64,000 nt of DNA from Bradyrhizobium erythrophlei (GCF_900129425.1 NZ_LT670817.1:8646001-8710000); one strand, 5' to 3'; positions 42,031 to 50,906 are shown, counted from the first letter of the stretch. Numbers and translations: made by a program. Notes: generated by a model from the sequence alone, not told the origin.

Positions 42031-42866
42031 TCCGAAAGCCGCGACCGCTGCCGGTCAGTGTACAGTTTCATGATGGCGGCGGCGGTTTCCTCGATCGATC
42101 GCCGGGTGACGTCGAGCTGCGCCCAATTGAATTTCGCGCTCAATCGCCGCGCGAACGCGACCTCATCGGCGACCACCTGACGATCGATGTAGTCGTCGTT
42201 GCCGGGACCGGCGCCCATGCTCAACAGCCGGTTCTGCCGGACCTGGATCAGGCGCTCCGGCGTCGCGTGCAGACTGACCACCAGCGGTTTTTTCAAAGTC
42301 TCCAGTTGATGCGGGATAGCGATGCCCGGCACCAGCGGAACATTCGCGGTGCGGATGCCGCGATTGGCGAGATAGATCGAGGTCGGCGTTTTCGAGGTGC
42401 GGGACACACCGACCAGGACCACGTCGGCCTCTTCCAGTCCTTCGACATGCTGGCCGTCATCGTGCAACATCGTATAATTCAGCGCGTCGATACGCTTGAA
42501 GTATTCCGCATTCAGGGTGTGCTGCGCACCAATCCGCCCGGTGGTCGGCGCACCGAGATAGGCCTGAAACAACTGCATCACCGGGCCGATGATCGAAAGG
42601 CTGGGGATATTGATCTCCTGGCACTTGGCTTCCAGCCGGCCGACGAGATCTTTCTCCAGCAGGGTAAAAAGCACGATACCCGGTGCTTCCTCGATTTCAT
42701 CGAGCACACGGTCGAGCTGCTTCTGGCTGCGCACCAGCGGATAGACATGTTCGACCGGCGTCACGTTGGCGTATTGCGCGGCCACCGCGCGCGCCACCGT
42801 GATCAGTGTCTCACCGGTCGAATCAGAGACCAGGTGAAGATGGAAATAGTTGCCGATCGTAGGCAC
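42027..42866 (-). CDS. ppsR: Pyruvate phosphate dikinase regulatory protein (DUF299)
   Basis: 279 residues starting at GTG with AGGGG upstream. PpsR-type proteins are bifunctional kinase and pyrophosphorylase that switch PEP synthase or PPDK on and off by phosphorylation. Features are FHLHLVSDSTGETLITVARA, the P-loop-like VVLVGVSRTSKTPTSIYLAN and the C-terminal VTRRSIEETAAAIMKLY. In Caulobacter the homologous gene (CC_0001) is the first gene beside the chromosomal origin, and the same holds here: the gap upstream is the candidate oriC. Confidence 0.94.
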   Translation of the reverse strand: MPTIGNYFHLHLVSDSTGETLITVARAVAAQYANVTPVEHVYPLVRSQKQLDRVLDEIEEAPGIVLFTLLEKDLVGRLEAKCQEINIPSLSIIGPVMQLFQAYLGAPTTGRIGAQHTLNAEYFKRIDALNYTMLHDDGQHVEGLEEADVVLVGVSRTSKTPTSIYLANRGIRTANVPLVPGIAIPHQLETLKKPLVVSLHATPERLIQVRQNRLLSMGAGPGNDDYIDRQVVADEVAFARRLSAKFNWAQLDVTRRSIEETAAAIMKLYTDRQRSRLSE

Positions 42867-43325
42867 CGTGACCCCTGTGTAACCTGTGAATCTCTGTGGA
42901 GTTTACCTGAGAGAATCGGCCATGGGCCGACCGATCAGGGATAACCCGGCTTTTTCTTCACAGACCTCGAATTGAGGATAAGTCCGTTCACCGCACGCGA
43001 TGATAGTGCGGTTATGTGGACTTGTCTCTTCGTAACCCAGCGACAAGTTTGCGCAACCACTTGGAAAGCGTAGCCTTATTCCGATCGTCGAATGCAGGGC
43101 GAAGATTGTTGATGGATGTGAACAAGCCCGGACAATCGCGGGACAGTTTTGCGCGGGCCTAATTCACCGCTACTTAGACTCAAACCTAAGATTCTAAAAT
43201 TATTGTTTTAGAAAAGGGCTGCTTGCGGATATGTCTCCGTTCCCGGCTCAAGTGAGGCCTCTTCGCAGCGCTGATGATCACTGGAACGTTCCGGTGTTGC
43301 GGTTACCAAAACGGCGCTTTCAAAA
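42867..43325. other. oriC: Candidate chromosomal replication origin (oriC)
   Basis: Non-coding gap between the ppsR homologue and hemJ/rho, the position of the origin in Caulobacter and Rickettsia. It holds a DnaA-box-like TGAGGATAA (42973-42981, one mismatch from TGTGGATAA). Weaker boxes are TGTGAACAA at 43117-43125 and TGTGGAGTT and TGTGGACTT at 42895 and 43015. Four GANTC methylation sites lie at 42888, 42913, 43177 and 43190. An AT-rich stretch at about 43183-43215 (AAGATTCTAAAATTATTG) could be the unwinding element. Four parS sites and parAB lie 4-8 kb away. hemE, which usually flanks the origin, is absent. A GC-skew plot would decide. Confidence 0.6.
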
Positions 43326-43766
43326 ATGAGTGAGACCTCCACGATGTACGAATGGATCAAGGCGCTGCATGTGATCGCCGTGATCGCATGGATGGCGGGC
43401 ATGCTCTATTTGCCACGGCTGTTCGTCTATCATTGCGAGGCGGAGGGCGGATCGAAGCAGTCCGAGACGTTCAAGGTGATGGAACGCCGGCTGCTGAAGG
43501 CGATCATCAATCCGGCGATGGTCGTCACCTGGCTGGCCGGACTGTACCTCGCCTGGGCCGGCCATTGGTTTTCGGCGAGCTGGCTGCACGGCAAGCTTTT
43601 GCTGGTGGTATTGCTGTCGGGTGTCCACGGCTTTTTCTCCCGCTGCGTCAAGGATTTTGCCGCCGATCGAAACACCAGAAGTCAGATATTTTACCGTATT
43701 ATCAATGAGGTACCGACCCTTCTGATGATAGGGATCGTAATTCTGGTGGTGGTGAAGCCGTTTTGA
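43326..43766 (+). CDS. hemJ: Protoporphyrinogen IX oxidase HemJ
   Basis: 146 residues, or 140 if the second in-frame ATG at 43344 (MYEWIKALHVIAVIAWMAGM) is used, which matches the family start better. Four membrane helices (about 12-27, 59-77, 85-100, 126-144). HemJ carries the haem-ligand His in KALHVIAVIAWMAGML, then YLPRLFVYHCEA and INPAMVVTWLAGLYLAW. It oxidises protoporphyrinogen to protoporphyrin in bacteria lacking HemG and HemY. Normally it is followed by rho, as here. Confidence 0.92.
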   Translation: MSETSTMYEWIKALHVIAVIAWMAGMLYLPRLFVYHCEAEGGSKQSETFKVMERRLLKAIINPAMVVTWLAGLYLAWAGHWFSASWLHGKLLLVVLLSGVHGFFSRCVKDFAADRNTRSQIFYRIINEVPTLLMIGIVILVVVKPF

Positions 43767-44023
43767 TGGGCACGGTGCGCAACATCCAGCTTCGAGGCGC
43801 GCTTGCGGAAAGCCGGACGATTTTCTATATTACTGAAATCCCACCCCACGCAGGCGGATGTGGTTGCGTCCCGGTTTCCTCGTTGAACCGGCCGCCGCAT
43901 CAGGTTTGAAGCCTCTCCGGCACTTTCCTAGCTCAGACCTGCGGACCATCCTGATCTCGCGTCCGCATTTTCGAAAAAGCCACCTTGCAGCCCCTCCCCC
44001 CGTTATTCCACAGGACCATCCCA

Positions 44024-45289
44024 ATGCGGGAAATGAAACTTCAAGACCTCAAAGCCCAGACGCCAGCCGAGCTCGTCTCGTTCGCGGAAGAAAAGGGGGT
44101 CGAAAACGCCAGCACGATGCGCAAGCAGGAGCTGATGTTCGCCATTCTCAAACAACTCGCGATCCAGGAAACCGATATTATCGGCGAAGGCGTCGTCGAG
44201 GTTCTCTCCGACGGCTTCGGCTTCCTGCGCTCGCCGGACGCCAATTATCTGCCGGGACCGGATGACATTTATGTCTCGCCCTCGCAGATCCGCCGCTTCG
44301 GTCTTCGCACCGGCGACACCATCGAAGGCCATATTCGCAGCCCGAAAGAAGGTGAACGCTATTTCGCGCTGCTGAAGGTCAACACGCTGAATTTCGAAGA
44401 CCCGGAAAAATCCAAGCACAAGGTCAATTTCGACAATTTGACGCCGCTGTTTCCCGATCAGCGGTTTCGACTCGAACTCGAGGACCCCACCAGAAAGGAC
44501 CTATCTGCAAGGGTTATCGACATCGTCGCCCCGATCGGCAAGGGCCAGCGCGCGCTGATAGTGGCGCCGCCGCGGACCGGCAAGACGGTACTGATGCAGA
44601 ACATCGCGCACTCGATCACGGCCAATCATCCGGAGTGCTATCTGATCGTGCTCCTGATCGACGAACGCCCCGAAGAAGTCACGGACATGCAGCGCTCGGT
44701 GAAGGGCGAAGTGGTCTCGTCGACCTTCGACGAGCCGGCGGTGCGCCACGTCCAGGTCGCCGAGATGGTCATTGAGAAGGCCAAGCGGCTGGTCGAGCAC
44801 GGCCGTGACGTGGTGATCCTGCTGGACTCGATTACGCGACTGGGGCGCGCCTACAATACCGTGGTGCCGTCCTCGGGCAAGGTTCTGACCGGCGGCGTCG
44901 ATGCCAACGCGCTGCAGCGGCCGAAGCGCTTCTTCGGCGCCGCGCGTAACATCGAGGAGGGCGGTTCGCTCACCATCATCGCGACCGCGCTGGTTGATAC
45001 CGGCAGCCGCATGGACGAAGTGATTTTCGAAGAGTTCAAAGGCACCGGCAATTCCGAACTAATTCTCGATCGCAAGGTCTCGGACAAGCGCACCTTCCCG
45101 GCGATCGACATCTCGCGCTCCGGCACCCGCAAGGAAGAACTGATCACCGATCCGCAACTCCTGAAGAAAATGTATGTGCTGCGCCGGATCCTCAATCCGA
45201 TGGGCACCATGGACGCGATCGACTTCTTGCTCGACAAGCTGCGCAACACCAAGAACAACTCGGAATTCTTCGAGTCGATGAATACCTGA
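44024..45289 (+). CDS. rho: Transcription termination factor Rho
   Basis: 421 residues from the ATG at 44024 (MREMKLQDLKAQTPAELVSF). It is a hexameric RNA-binding ATPase. The RNA-binding OSB fold (about 50-125) has DGFGFLRSPDANYLPGPDDI and VSPSQIRRFGLRTGDTIEGH. Walker A is PIGKGQRALIVAPPRTGKTV. Later come LIVLLIDERPEEVTDMQRSV (Walker B), the Q-loop region RLGRAYNTVVPSSGKVLTGG and the R-loop RRFFGAARNIEEGGSLTIIA-like KRFFGAARNIEEGGSLT. The leader of about 250 bp could hold autoregulation. A terminator follows. Confidence 0.98.
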   Translation: MREMKLQDLKAQTPAELVSFAEEKGVENASTMRKQELMFAILKQLAIQETDIIGEGVVEVLSDGFGFLRSPDANYLPGPDDIYVSPSQIRRFGLRTGDTIEGHIRSPKEGERYFALLKVNTLNFEDPEKSKHKVNFDNLTPLFPDQRFRLELEDPTRKDLSARVIDIVAPIGKGQRALIVAPPRTGKTVLMQNIAHSITANHPECYLIVLLIDERPEEVTDMQRSVKGEVVSSTFDEPAVRHVQVAEMVIEKAKRLVEHGRDVVILLDSITRLGRAYNTVVPSSGKVLTGGVDANALQRPKRFFGAARNIEEGGSLTIIATALVDTGSRMDEVIFEEFKGTGNSELILDRKVSDKRTFPAIDISRSGTRKEELITDPQLLKKMYVLRRILNPMGTMDAIDFLLDKLRNTKNNSEFFESMNT

Positions 45290-45647
45290 GCCCTTCCCGG
45301 CCTGTTTCGAAGGGGCGCTCCGTGCAAGGGGGCGCCCTTTTTTGTGAATGTCCGCCAAATCGATGCTGCGGCTTCTGCTGCGGTAGAACCGCAATATCGC
45401 AAAATCTGCGGGCTCGACGGGGCTTCACCGTAAGCCTTTGAATTAGCTTGTGATTAATGGTGTCGCCCCCGATCGACCTAGCCGAGGGGCGGATTTCTGC
45501 AGCATAAGGAAGGCAAAATGCTGCGGGAATGCTGCAGCATTTGTTGCGCCCCGTGCGGCGGATCGCTGGGCTTGCCCCAATTCGCACGAGACAGTCTGGG
45601 AACTGAAATAGCGTTGCCTTTTCAAGGGCTCAAGGGGCAAATAGGCG
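45290..45647. other. Gap between rho and mnmE
   Basis: Holds the rho terminator (45313-45343). A perfect 12-bp palindrome ATGCTGCAGCAT is at 45529-45540, next to a second GCTGC-containing block. No gene is seen. Confidence 0.5.
45313..45343 (+). terminator. Intrinsic terminator of rho
   Basis: GGGCGC (45313-45318) pairs with GCGCCC (45332-45337) and is followed by six T residues. Confidence 0.8.
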
Positions 45648-47000
45648 ATGCATCCGCGGCAACAGACCATCTTCGCGCTCTCGACGGGCCGCCCGCCGAG
45701 CGCGATTGCCATTGTGCGGGTGTCCGGACCGCAAGCCGGGGCCGCGGTGACCTCGCTCGCCGGCAAGATACCGGCGCCGAGGATGGCCGCCAGGGCATTG
45801 CTGCGCGATGCCAACCAGCAGCCGATCGACGATGCGGTGGTGCTGTGGTTTCCGGGACCGGCAAGTGCGACCGGCGAGGATGTCGCGGAGTTTCACATTC
45901 ATGGCGGGCGTGCGGTGCTGGCGGCACTGTTGGCGACGCTGTCGGCAGTTGAAAATATTCGCGCGGCGGAGCCGGGTGAGTTTACCCGCCGCGCGTTCGA
46001 GAATGGCAAGCTCGATCTCACCGAGGCCGAAGCTCTCGACGATCTGATTCATGCCGATACCGATCGGCAACGCCGGCAGGCGCTGCGGCAGCTGAAGGGG
46101 CTGCTCGGTGACAGGGCGCGCGACTGGCGCGCGCAGATCATCGCAGCCTCCGCACTGATCGAGGCCGGAATCGATTTCTCCGACGAGGGCGACGTCCCCC
46201 AGGAGCTGATCGCGCCGGCGCTTGCCAGCATCGAAGCGCTGCTAGGCGAAATCCAGGAAGTGCTTGCGGCGCAGGGGAAAAGTGAACGGCTGCGGGACGG
46301 GCTGGTGGTTGCGATCGCAGGTCCACCGAACGTCGGCAAATCGACGTTGATGAATCAGCTGGCGCGGCGCGAGGTTGCGATCGTGTCGCCGCACGCCGGC
46401 ACCACGCGCGATATCATCGAGGTGCAGCTCGATCTCGACGGCTATCCGGTGACGGTGATCGATACCGCCGGGATTCGCGAGACCGAAGATCCGGTGGAGC
46501 AGGAGGGGGTGTGTCGCGCGCGGGCGCGCGCGGATGAAGCTGACCTGGTGCTGTGGATGATCGATGCGCAGCACGAAATGAATCGGCCCGAAGGCGCCGC
46601 GCCGGTGTGGACGGTGCGCAACAAGATCGATCTCGAGGGAGGCGGCGTGGCGAACCCGGGGCAGACGGCTGGCGCCTCGCCGGGACCGGACGGGGCCGGC
46701 TTCAAGATTTCAGCGAGCCGCGGCGACGGAATCCAGCAATTGGTCGCAGGCTTAATTGCGTTTGCTCAGGATTTTTTCGGGTCGGGCGAGGGGGCCCTGG
46801 TTGGGAGAGTGCGGCAGCGCGAATTGCTCCAGCAAACGGCCGCTTCGTTGCAGCGCAGCATAACGGCAGCCGGAGGGGGCGAGGAACTTGCCGCGGAAGA
46901 TCTTCGGGCGGCGGCGTACAGCCTGGGGCGGCTACTTGGCCGCGTCGACGTTGAGGATATCCTGGATGTGATTTTCAAAGAGTTTTGTGTGGGGAAATAG
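45648..47000 (+). CDS. mnmE: tRNA uridine-5-carboxymethylaminomethyl modification GTPase MnmE
   Basis: 450 residues, usual length. With MnmG it modifies the wobble uridine of several tRNAs. The N-terminal folate-binding domain has TIFALSTGRPPSAIAIVRVS and FTRRAFENGKLDLTEAEALD. The G domain (about 220-380) has G1 AGPPNVGKSTLMNQLARRE, G2 GTTRDI, G3 VIDTAGIRETEDPVE and G4 NKID. The C-terminus DILDVIFKEFCVGK carries the catalytic Cys of the family (FCIGK-type). Two parS sites and mnmG follow. Confidence 0.97.
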   Translation: MHPRQQTIFALSTGRPPSAIAIVRVSGPQAGAAVTSLAGKIPAPRMAARALLRDANQQPIDDAVVLWFPGPASATGEDVAEFHIHGGRAVLAALLATLSAVENIRAAEPGEFTRRAFENGKLDLTEAEALDDLIHADTDRQRRQALRQLKGLLGDRARDWRAQIIAASALIEAGIDFSDEGDVPQELIAPALASIEALLGEIQEVLAAQGKSERLRDGLVVAIAGPPNVGKSTLMNQLARREVAIVSPHAGTTRDIIEVQLDLDGYPVTVIDTAGIRETEDPVEQEGVCRARARADEADLVLWMIDAQHEMNRPEGAAPVWTVRNKIDLEGGGVANPGQTAGASPGPDGAGFKISASRGDGIQQLVAGLIAFAQDFFGSGEGALVGRVRQRELLQQTAASLQRSITAAGGGEELAAEDLRAAAYSLGRLLGRVDVEDILDVIFKEFCVGK

Positions 47001-47024
47001 TATTTCTTCATTCATTTTTTTGCG

Positions 47025-47040
47025 TGTTTCACGTGAAACA
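47025..47040. promoter_or_regulatory. parS: parS site 1
   Basis: TGTTTCACGTGAAACA, the perfect 16-bp palindrome that is the bacterial parS consensus. It lies between mnmE and mnmG, 3.9 kb upstream of parB. Confidence 0.95.
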
Positions 47041-47065
47041 AGGGGGCCGACCGGCCTGCGCCGGC

Positions 47066-47081
47066 CGTTTCACGTGAAACG
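47066..47081. promoter_or_regulatory. parS: parS site 2
   Basis: CGTTTCACGTGAAACG, a perfect palindrome 25 bp after site 1 in the same gap. Confidence 0.9.
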
Positions 47082-47138
47082 TCGGATGCTGCAAACTTAC
47101 TCCTTCCGGGTTTTGTGATCCCACGATAAAAGTCCGGC

Positions 47139-49022
47139 ATGACCGCCCAGCTGGAATCATTCGACGTCATCGTCATCGGCGGAGGCCACGCCGGCTGCGA
47201 GGCCGCGAGCGCCGCGGCGCGCATGGGTGCCCGGACGGCGCTGGTGACGCATCGGTTCGCAACCGTTGGCGCGATGTCCTGCAATCCCGCGATCGGAGGG
47301 CTCGGCAAGGGCCATCTGGTCCGCGAGGTCGATGCGCTGGATGGGCTGATGGGGCGCGTCGCCGATGCCGCCGGCATTCAATTTCGCATGCTCAACCGCC
47401 GCAAGGGTCCGGCGGTGCGGGGCCCACGTGCCCAGGCCGACCGCAAGCTCTATGCCGCGGCAATGCAGGCTGCCATCAGCGAGACCGCCAATCTCAGCGT
47501 GATCGAGGGGGAAGCCGACGAGTTGGTCGTGTCCGGCGGCCGCGTCACCGGCATCCGCCTGGCGGATGGCCGCGAACTTCGCGCGGGAGCAGTCGTCATT
47601 ACCACCGGCACCTTCCTGCGTGGCCTGATCCATCTCGGTGAGAAGAACTGGCCGGCCGGCCGCGTTGGCGAGGCGCCGGCGCTGGGGCTCTCAAAGTCGT
47701 TCGAGCGCGCCGGCTTTTCGTTGGGGCGGCTAAAGACCGGCACGCCGCCGCGGCTCGATGGTCGCACCGTCGACTGGCCGGCGGTCGAAATGCAGCCCGG
47801 TGACGATCCGCCGGAGCCGTTTTCGGTCATGACCGACCGGATCACGACACGCCAGATCCAGTGCGGCATTACCCGCACCACGCCTGCCACCCACGAGGTG
47901 ATCCGCGCCAACGTGCATCGCTCGCCAATGTATTCGGGCCAGATCAAGAGCACCGGGCCGCGCTATTGCCCCTCGATCGAGGACAAGATTGTCCGCTTCG
48001 GCGATCGCGACGGCCATCAGATCTTCCTGGAACCGGAAGGACTCGACGACGACACGGTCTATCCGAACGGCATCTCTACTTCGCTGCCGGAAGAGGTGCA
48101 GCTGGCCATCCTGGCGACGATTCCAGGCCTTGAGCGGGTACGCATGGTCCGGCCCGGCTATGCGATCGAATACGACCACGTCGACCCGCGCGAACTCGAT
48201 CCGACCTTGCAGACCAAGCGTTTGCCCGGGCTGTTTCTGGCCGGGCAGATCAACGGCACCACCGGCTATGAAGAGGCGGCGGCGCAGGGGCTTGTTGCGG
48301 GTCTCAACGCCGCATTGGCTGCCGGCGGTGCTAATTCGATCGTGTTTGACCGTGCCGACGGCTATCTCGGCGTGATGATCGATGACCTCGTCACGCGCGG
48401 CATCACCGAGCCGTACCGGATGTTCACCTCGCGGGCCGAATACCGCCTAACCTTGCGGGCCGACAACGCCGACCAGCGCCTGACCGACAAGGGGATCGCG
48501 CTGGGTTGCGTCGGAGAGGCTCGTTCGCTGCGTCACGGTTCCAAGATGGCTGCGCTGACCGCGGCGAAATCGCTGGCAAAGTCGCTGACGCTGACGCCGA
48601 ATGAAGCCGCCAGGCATGGCCTCGCGCTCAACAAGGACGGCCATCGCCGCTCGGCCTTCGAGCTATTGGCCTATCCGGAGATCGGCTGGACCGAGATCGC
48701 GGCAATATGGCCTGATTTGTCGGCCATTGACCCAGCGATTGCGGTTCACCTCGAAATCGATGCCAAGTACGACGTCTATCTCAAGCGCCAGACTGCCGAC
48801 GTCGATGCCTTCAGGCGGGACGAGGGGCTGATCCTCAGCGATATCGATTACAGCCTGGTGCCCGGACTTTCCAACGAGGCCCGCGCCAAGCTCGAAGCCG
48901 CGCGTCCCTGGACCGTAGGGCAGGCGGGTCGACTCGATGGCCTGACCCCGGCCGCCCTGGGCATTTTGGCTGCGTATCTGCGACGGGAGACCCGGCGCAA
49001 GAATTCGACGGCGACCGCATAA
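47139..49022 (+). CDS. mnmG: tRNA uridine-5-carboxymethylaminomethyl modification enzyme MnmG
   Basis: 627 residues, full length. It binds FAD and NADH and works with MnmE. The FAD loop is FDVIVIGGGHAGCEAASAAA, and MSCNPAIGGLGKGHLVREVD and QFRMLNRRKGPAVRGPRAQA are family hallmarks. LPGLFLAGQINGTTGYEEAA closes the FAD site, and FTSRAEYRLTLRADNADQRL and the C-terminal DIDYSLVPGLSNEARAKLEA are intact. It lies in the usual mnmE-mnmG-rsmG-parA-parB order. Confidence 0.98.
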   Translation: MTAQLESFDVIVIGGGHAGCEAASAAARMGARTALVTHRFATVGAMSCNPAIGGLGKGHLVREVDALDGLMGRVADAAGIQFRMLNRRKGPAVRGPRAQADRKLYAAAMQAAISETANLSVIEGEADELVVSGGRVTGIRLADGRELRAGAVVITTGTFLRGLIHLGEKNWPAGRVGEAPALGLSKSFERAGFSLGRLKTGTPPRLDGRTVDWPAVEMQPGDDPPEPFSVMTDRITTRQIQCGITRTTPATHEVIRANVHRSPMYSGQIKSTGPRYCPSIEDKIVRFGDRDGHQIFLEPEGLDDDTVYPNGISTSLPEEVQLAILATIPGLERVRMVRPGYAIEYDHVDPRELDPTLQTKRLPGLFLAGQINGTTGYEEAAAQGLVAGLNAALAAGGANSIVFDRADGYLGVMIDDLVTRGITEPYRMFTSRAEYRLTLRADNADQRLTDKGIALGCVGEARSLRHGSKMAALTAAKSLAKSLTLTPNEAARHGLALNKDGHRRSAFELLAYPEIGWTEIAAIWPDLSAIDPAIAVHLEIDAKYDVYLKRQTADVDAFRRDEGLILSDIDYSLVPGLSNEARAKLEAARPWTVGQAGRLDGLTPAALGILAAYLRRETRRKNSTATA

Positions 49023-49025
49023 GGC

Positions 49026-49041
49026 TGTTTCACGTGAAACG
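49026..49041. promoter_or_regulatory. parS: parS site 3
   Basis: TGTTTCACGTGAAACG, one mismatch from the perfect palindrome, three bases after the mnmG stop. Confidence 0.9.
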
Positions 49042-49066
49042 GGCTGGCTGACGACCGTCCCTCTCG

Positions 49067-49175
49067 ACGTCATCCCGAGTTGCACGCTCTTGCGCGCCTC
49101 GAAGGATAGCTCACAAAACTGGGTTATTATCCTCGTGATTCGCCGAAGAGCTCCCACTCCAGGATGACGTCCTCC
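49067..49175. repeat. Palindromic repeat between mnmG and rsmG
   Basis: ACGTCATCCCGAG at the left and CCAGGATGACGTC at the right can pair, with TTGCGCGCCTCGAAGGAT inside. It resembles the repeat at 50751-50845. Probably a short dispersed palindromic element. Confidence 0.55.
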
Positions 49176-49194
49176 AACGGCAAGCACTCGGCAG

Positions 49195-49890
49195 ATGGTC
49201 GCATCCAAACCCGCCAAATTTTCTGTCTCGGCCGCCGACAAGGCCGCCGCCCTCGCGTTGACGCCCGTTTCACGTGAAATAGAGGCGCGGCTGGATCGCT
49301 ATGTCGATCTGCTCCGGGAATGGCAGGCCAAAACGAATCTTGTTGCGCCGTCGACGCTGCCAAGTTTATGGACTCGCCACATCTCCGATTCGCTGCAGCT
49401 GCTTGCCCTGGCGCCATCAGCCAAAATATGGGCTGACCTCGGCAGCGGCGGCGGGTTTCCAGGCGTGGTGTTGGCCTGTGCCTTGGCTGAGGCCCCGGGT
49501 GCAATGATCCATTTGGTCGAGCGCAATGCCAAGAAGGCCGCCTTCCTGCGCGAGGCGCTGCGCGTTACCAATGCGCCGGGAACGGTTCACCTGGCGGATA
49601 TCGGGGATAGTGTGGATAGGTTGCGGGGGCCGGTCGATTGCGTCACTGCCCGGGCGGTGGCTCCGCTACACCAGCTCATCGGTTTCGCGGAACCGCTGGT
49701 AAGGCGGGGCGCAAAAGCCTTGTTTCCCAAAGGCCAAGATGTAGAGGCTGAATTGACCGAAGCCACTAAATATTGGAATATCAGACCGAATCTGCATTCC
49801 AGCCGCACCGGCGGACATGGCTGGATCGTCGAGCTCGACCAAATCGAGCGGCGTAATTCGTCCGCCGCAGCCCATGGCAGCCGCGCATGA
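49195..49890 (+). CDS. rsmG: 16S rRNA (guanine-527-N7)-methyltransferase RsmG
   Basis: 231 residues. It methylates G527 of 16S rRNA. The AdoMet site is WADLGSGGGFPGVVLACALA, and family segments LLREWQAKTNLVAPSTLPSL, HISDSLQLLALA and LVERNAKKAAFLREALRVTN are clear. A parS site (49266-49281) lies within the gene around residues 24-29, where it encodes part of PVSREIEARL. The first 20 residues are variable, so the start could be further in. The stop overlaps the parA start by four bases. Confidence 0.95.
   Translation: MVASKPAKFSVSAADKAAALALTPVSREIEARLDRYVDLLREWQAKTNLVAPSTLPSLWTRHISDSLQLLALAPSAKIWADLGSGGGFPGVVLACALAEAPGAMIHLVERNAKKAAFLREALRVTNAPGTVHLADIGDSVDRLRGPVDCVTARAVAPLHQLIGFAEPLVRRGAKALFPKGQDVEAELTEATKYWNIRPNLHSSRTGGHGWIVELDQIERRNSSAAAHGSRA
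49266..49281. promoter_or_regulatory. parS: parS site 4, inside rsmG
   Basis: CGTTTCACGTGAAATA, with a conserved core and outer mismatches; still a strong parS match although it is coding sequence. Confidence 0.75.
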
Positions 49891-50738
49891 CCGTAATCGA
49901 TGATATTTATCAAGAGGATAAGGCGCCACCCCCGCCCGGCCATCCGCGCATCCTGGCGCTGGCGAACCAGAAGGGCGGCGTCGGCAAGACCACCACCGCG
50001 ATCAATCTCGGCACCGCGCTCGCGGCGATCGGCGAGCGTGTGCTGATCGTCGATCTCGATCCGCAAGGCAATGCCTCCACGGGCCTTGGCATCGATCGCC
50101 GCAGCCGCAACTGCTCGACCTATGACGTGCTGATCGGCGAAGCGCCGCTGCGCGATGCCGTGGTGCCGACCGCGGTACCGCGGTTGCATATCGCAGCTTC
50201 CACCATGGATCTGTCGGGCCTCGAACTCGAACTGGGATCGACCCGCGATCGGGCGTATCGGCTGCGCGATGCGATCGCGGCGCTGAACACCAATGCCGCG
50301 GCCGATTCCGATTACACCTATGTGCTGATCGATTGTCCGCCGTCGCTCAATCTTCTGACCGTCAACGCGATGGCGGCGTCGGACGCGATCCTGGTGCCGC
50401 TGCAGTGCGAGTTCTTCGCGCTCGAGGGCCTGTCGCAATTGCTGCAGACGGTGGAGCAGGTGCGCTCGACGCTCAATCCCAATCTGTCGATCCACGGCAT
50501 CGTGCTGACGATGTTCGACTCGCGCAACAATTTGTCGAACCAGGTCGTCGCCGATGTCAGGCAGTTCATGGGAGCCAAGGTCTACAACACCATGATCCCG
50601 CGCAACGTGCGCATCTCGGAAGCGCCGTCCTACGGCAAGCCGGTGCTGGTGTACGATCTCAAATGCGTCGGCAGCGAAGCCTACCTCAAGCTCGCGACCG
50701 AAGTGATCCAGCGCGAGCGCGAACTGCTCACACATTGA
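49887..50738 (+). CDS. parA: Chromosome partitioning ATPase ParA
   Basis: 283 residues. ParA moves ParB-bound origins towards the new pole. The deviant Walker A is LALANQKGGVGKTTTAINLG, and LIVDLDPQGNASTGLGIDRR holds the A' Asp. Walker B is TYVLIDCPPSLNLLTVNAMA, followed by ADAILVPLQCEFFALEGLSQ. The C-terminus RISEAPSYGKPVLVYDLKC is typical of chromosomal ParA. It is translationally coupled to rsmG by an ATGA overlap and is followed by a palindromic repeat before parB. Confidence 0.97.
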   Translation: MTVIDDIYQEDKAPPPPGHPRILALANQKGGVGKTTTAINLGTALAAIGERVLIVDLDPQGNASTGLGIDRRSRNCSTYDVLIGEAPLRDAVVPTAVPRLHIAASTMDLSGLELELGSTRDRAYRLRDAIAALNTNAAADSDYTYVLIDCPPSLNLLTVNAMAASDAILVPLQCEFFALEGLSQLLQTVEQVRSTLNPNLSIHGIVLTMFDSRNNLSNQVVADVRQFMGAKVYNTMIPRNVRISEAPSYGKPVLVYDLKCVGSEAYLKLATEVIQRERELLTH

Positions 50739-50750
50739 AATCGCCGTCGC

Positions 50751-50845
50751 CCTTCGAGGCGCGCAAGGACGCGCACCTCAGGGTGACGGTAACAACCACA
50801 AGCATCATCTGGAGGCGCGAGGGGCAACGCCCCGAGCCTCGAAGG
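50751..50845. repeat. Palindromic repeat between parA and parB
   Basis: CCTTCGAGGC (50751-50760) is the exact complement of GCCTCGAAGG (50836-50845). Inside are CTCAGGGTGACGG and AGGGGCAACGCCCC, a smaller hairpin. A dispersed element inserted between two genes that are usually close together. Confidence 0.8.
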
Positions 50846-50906
50846 ATGGTTGAAAACATCGACGTCTGATTCGGAGTGCTGCAACGTGAATCCAAGGGAG
50901 CTGGCG

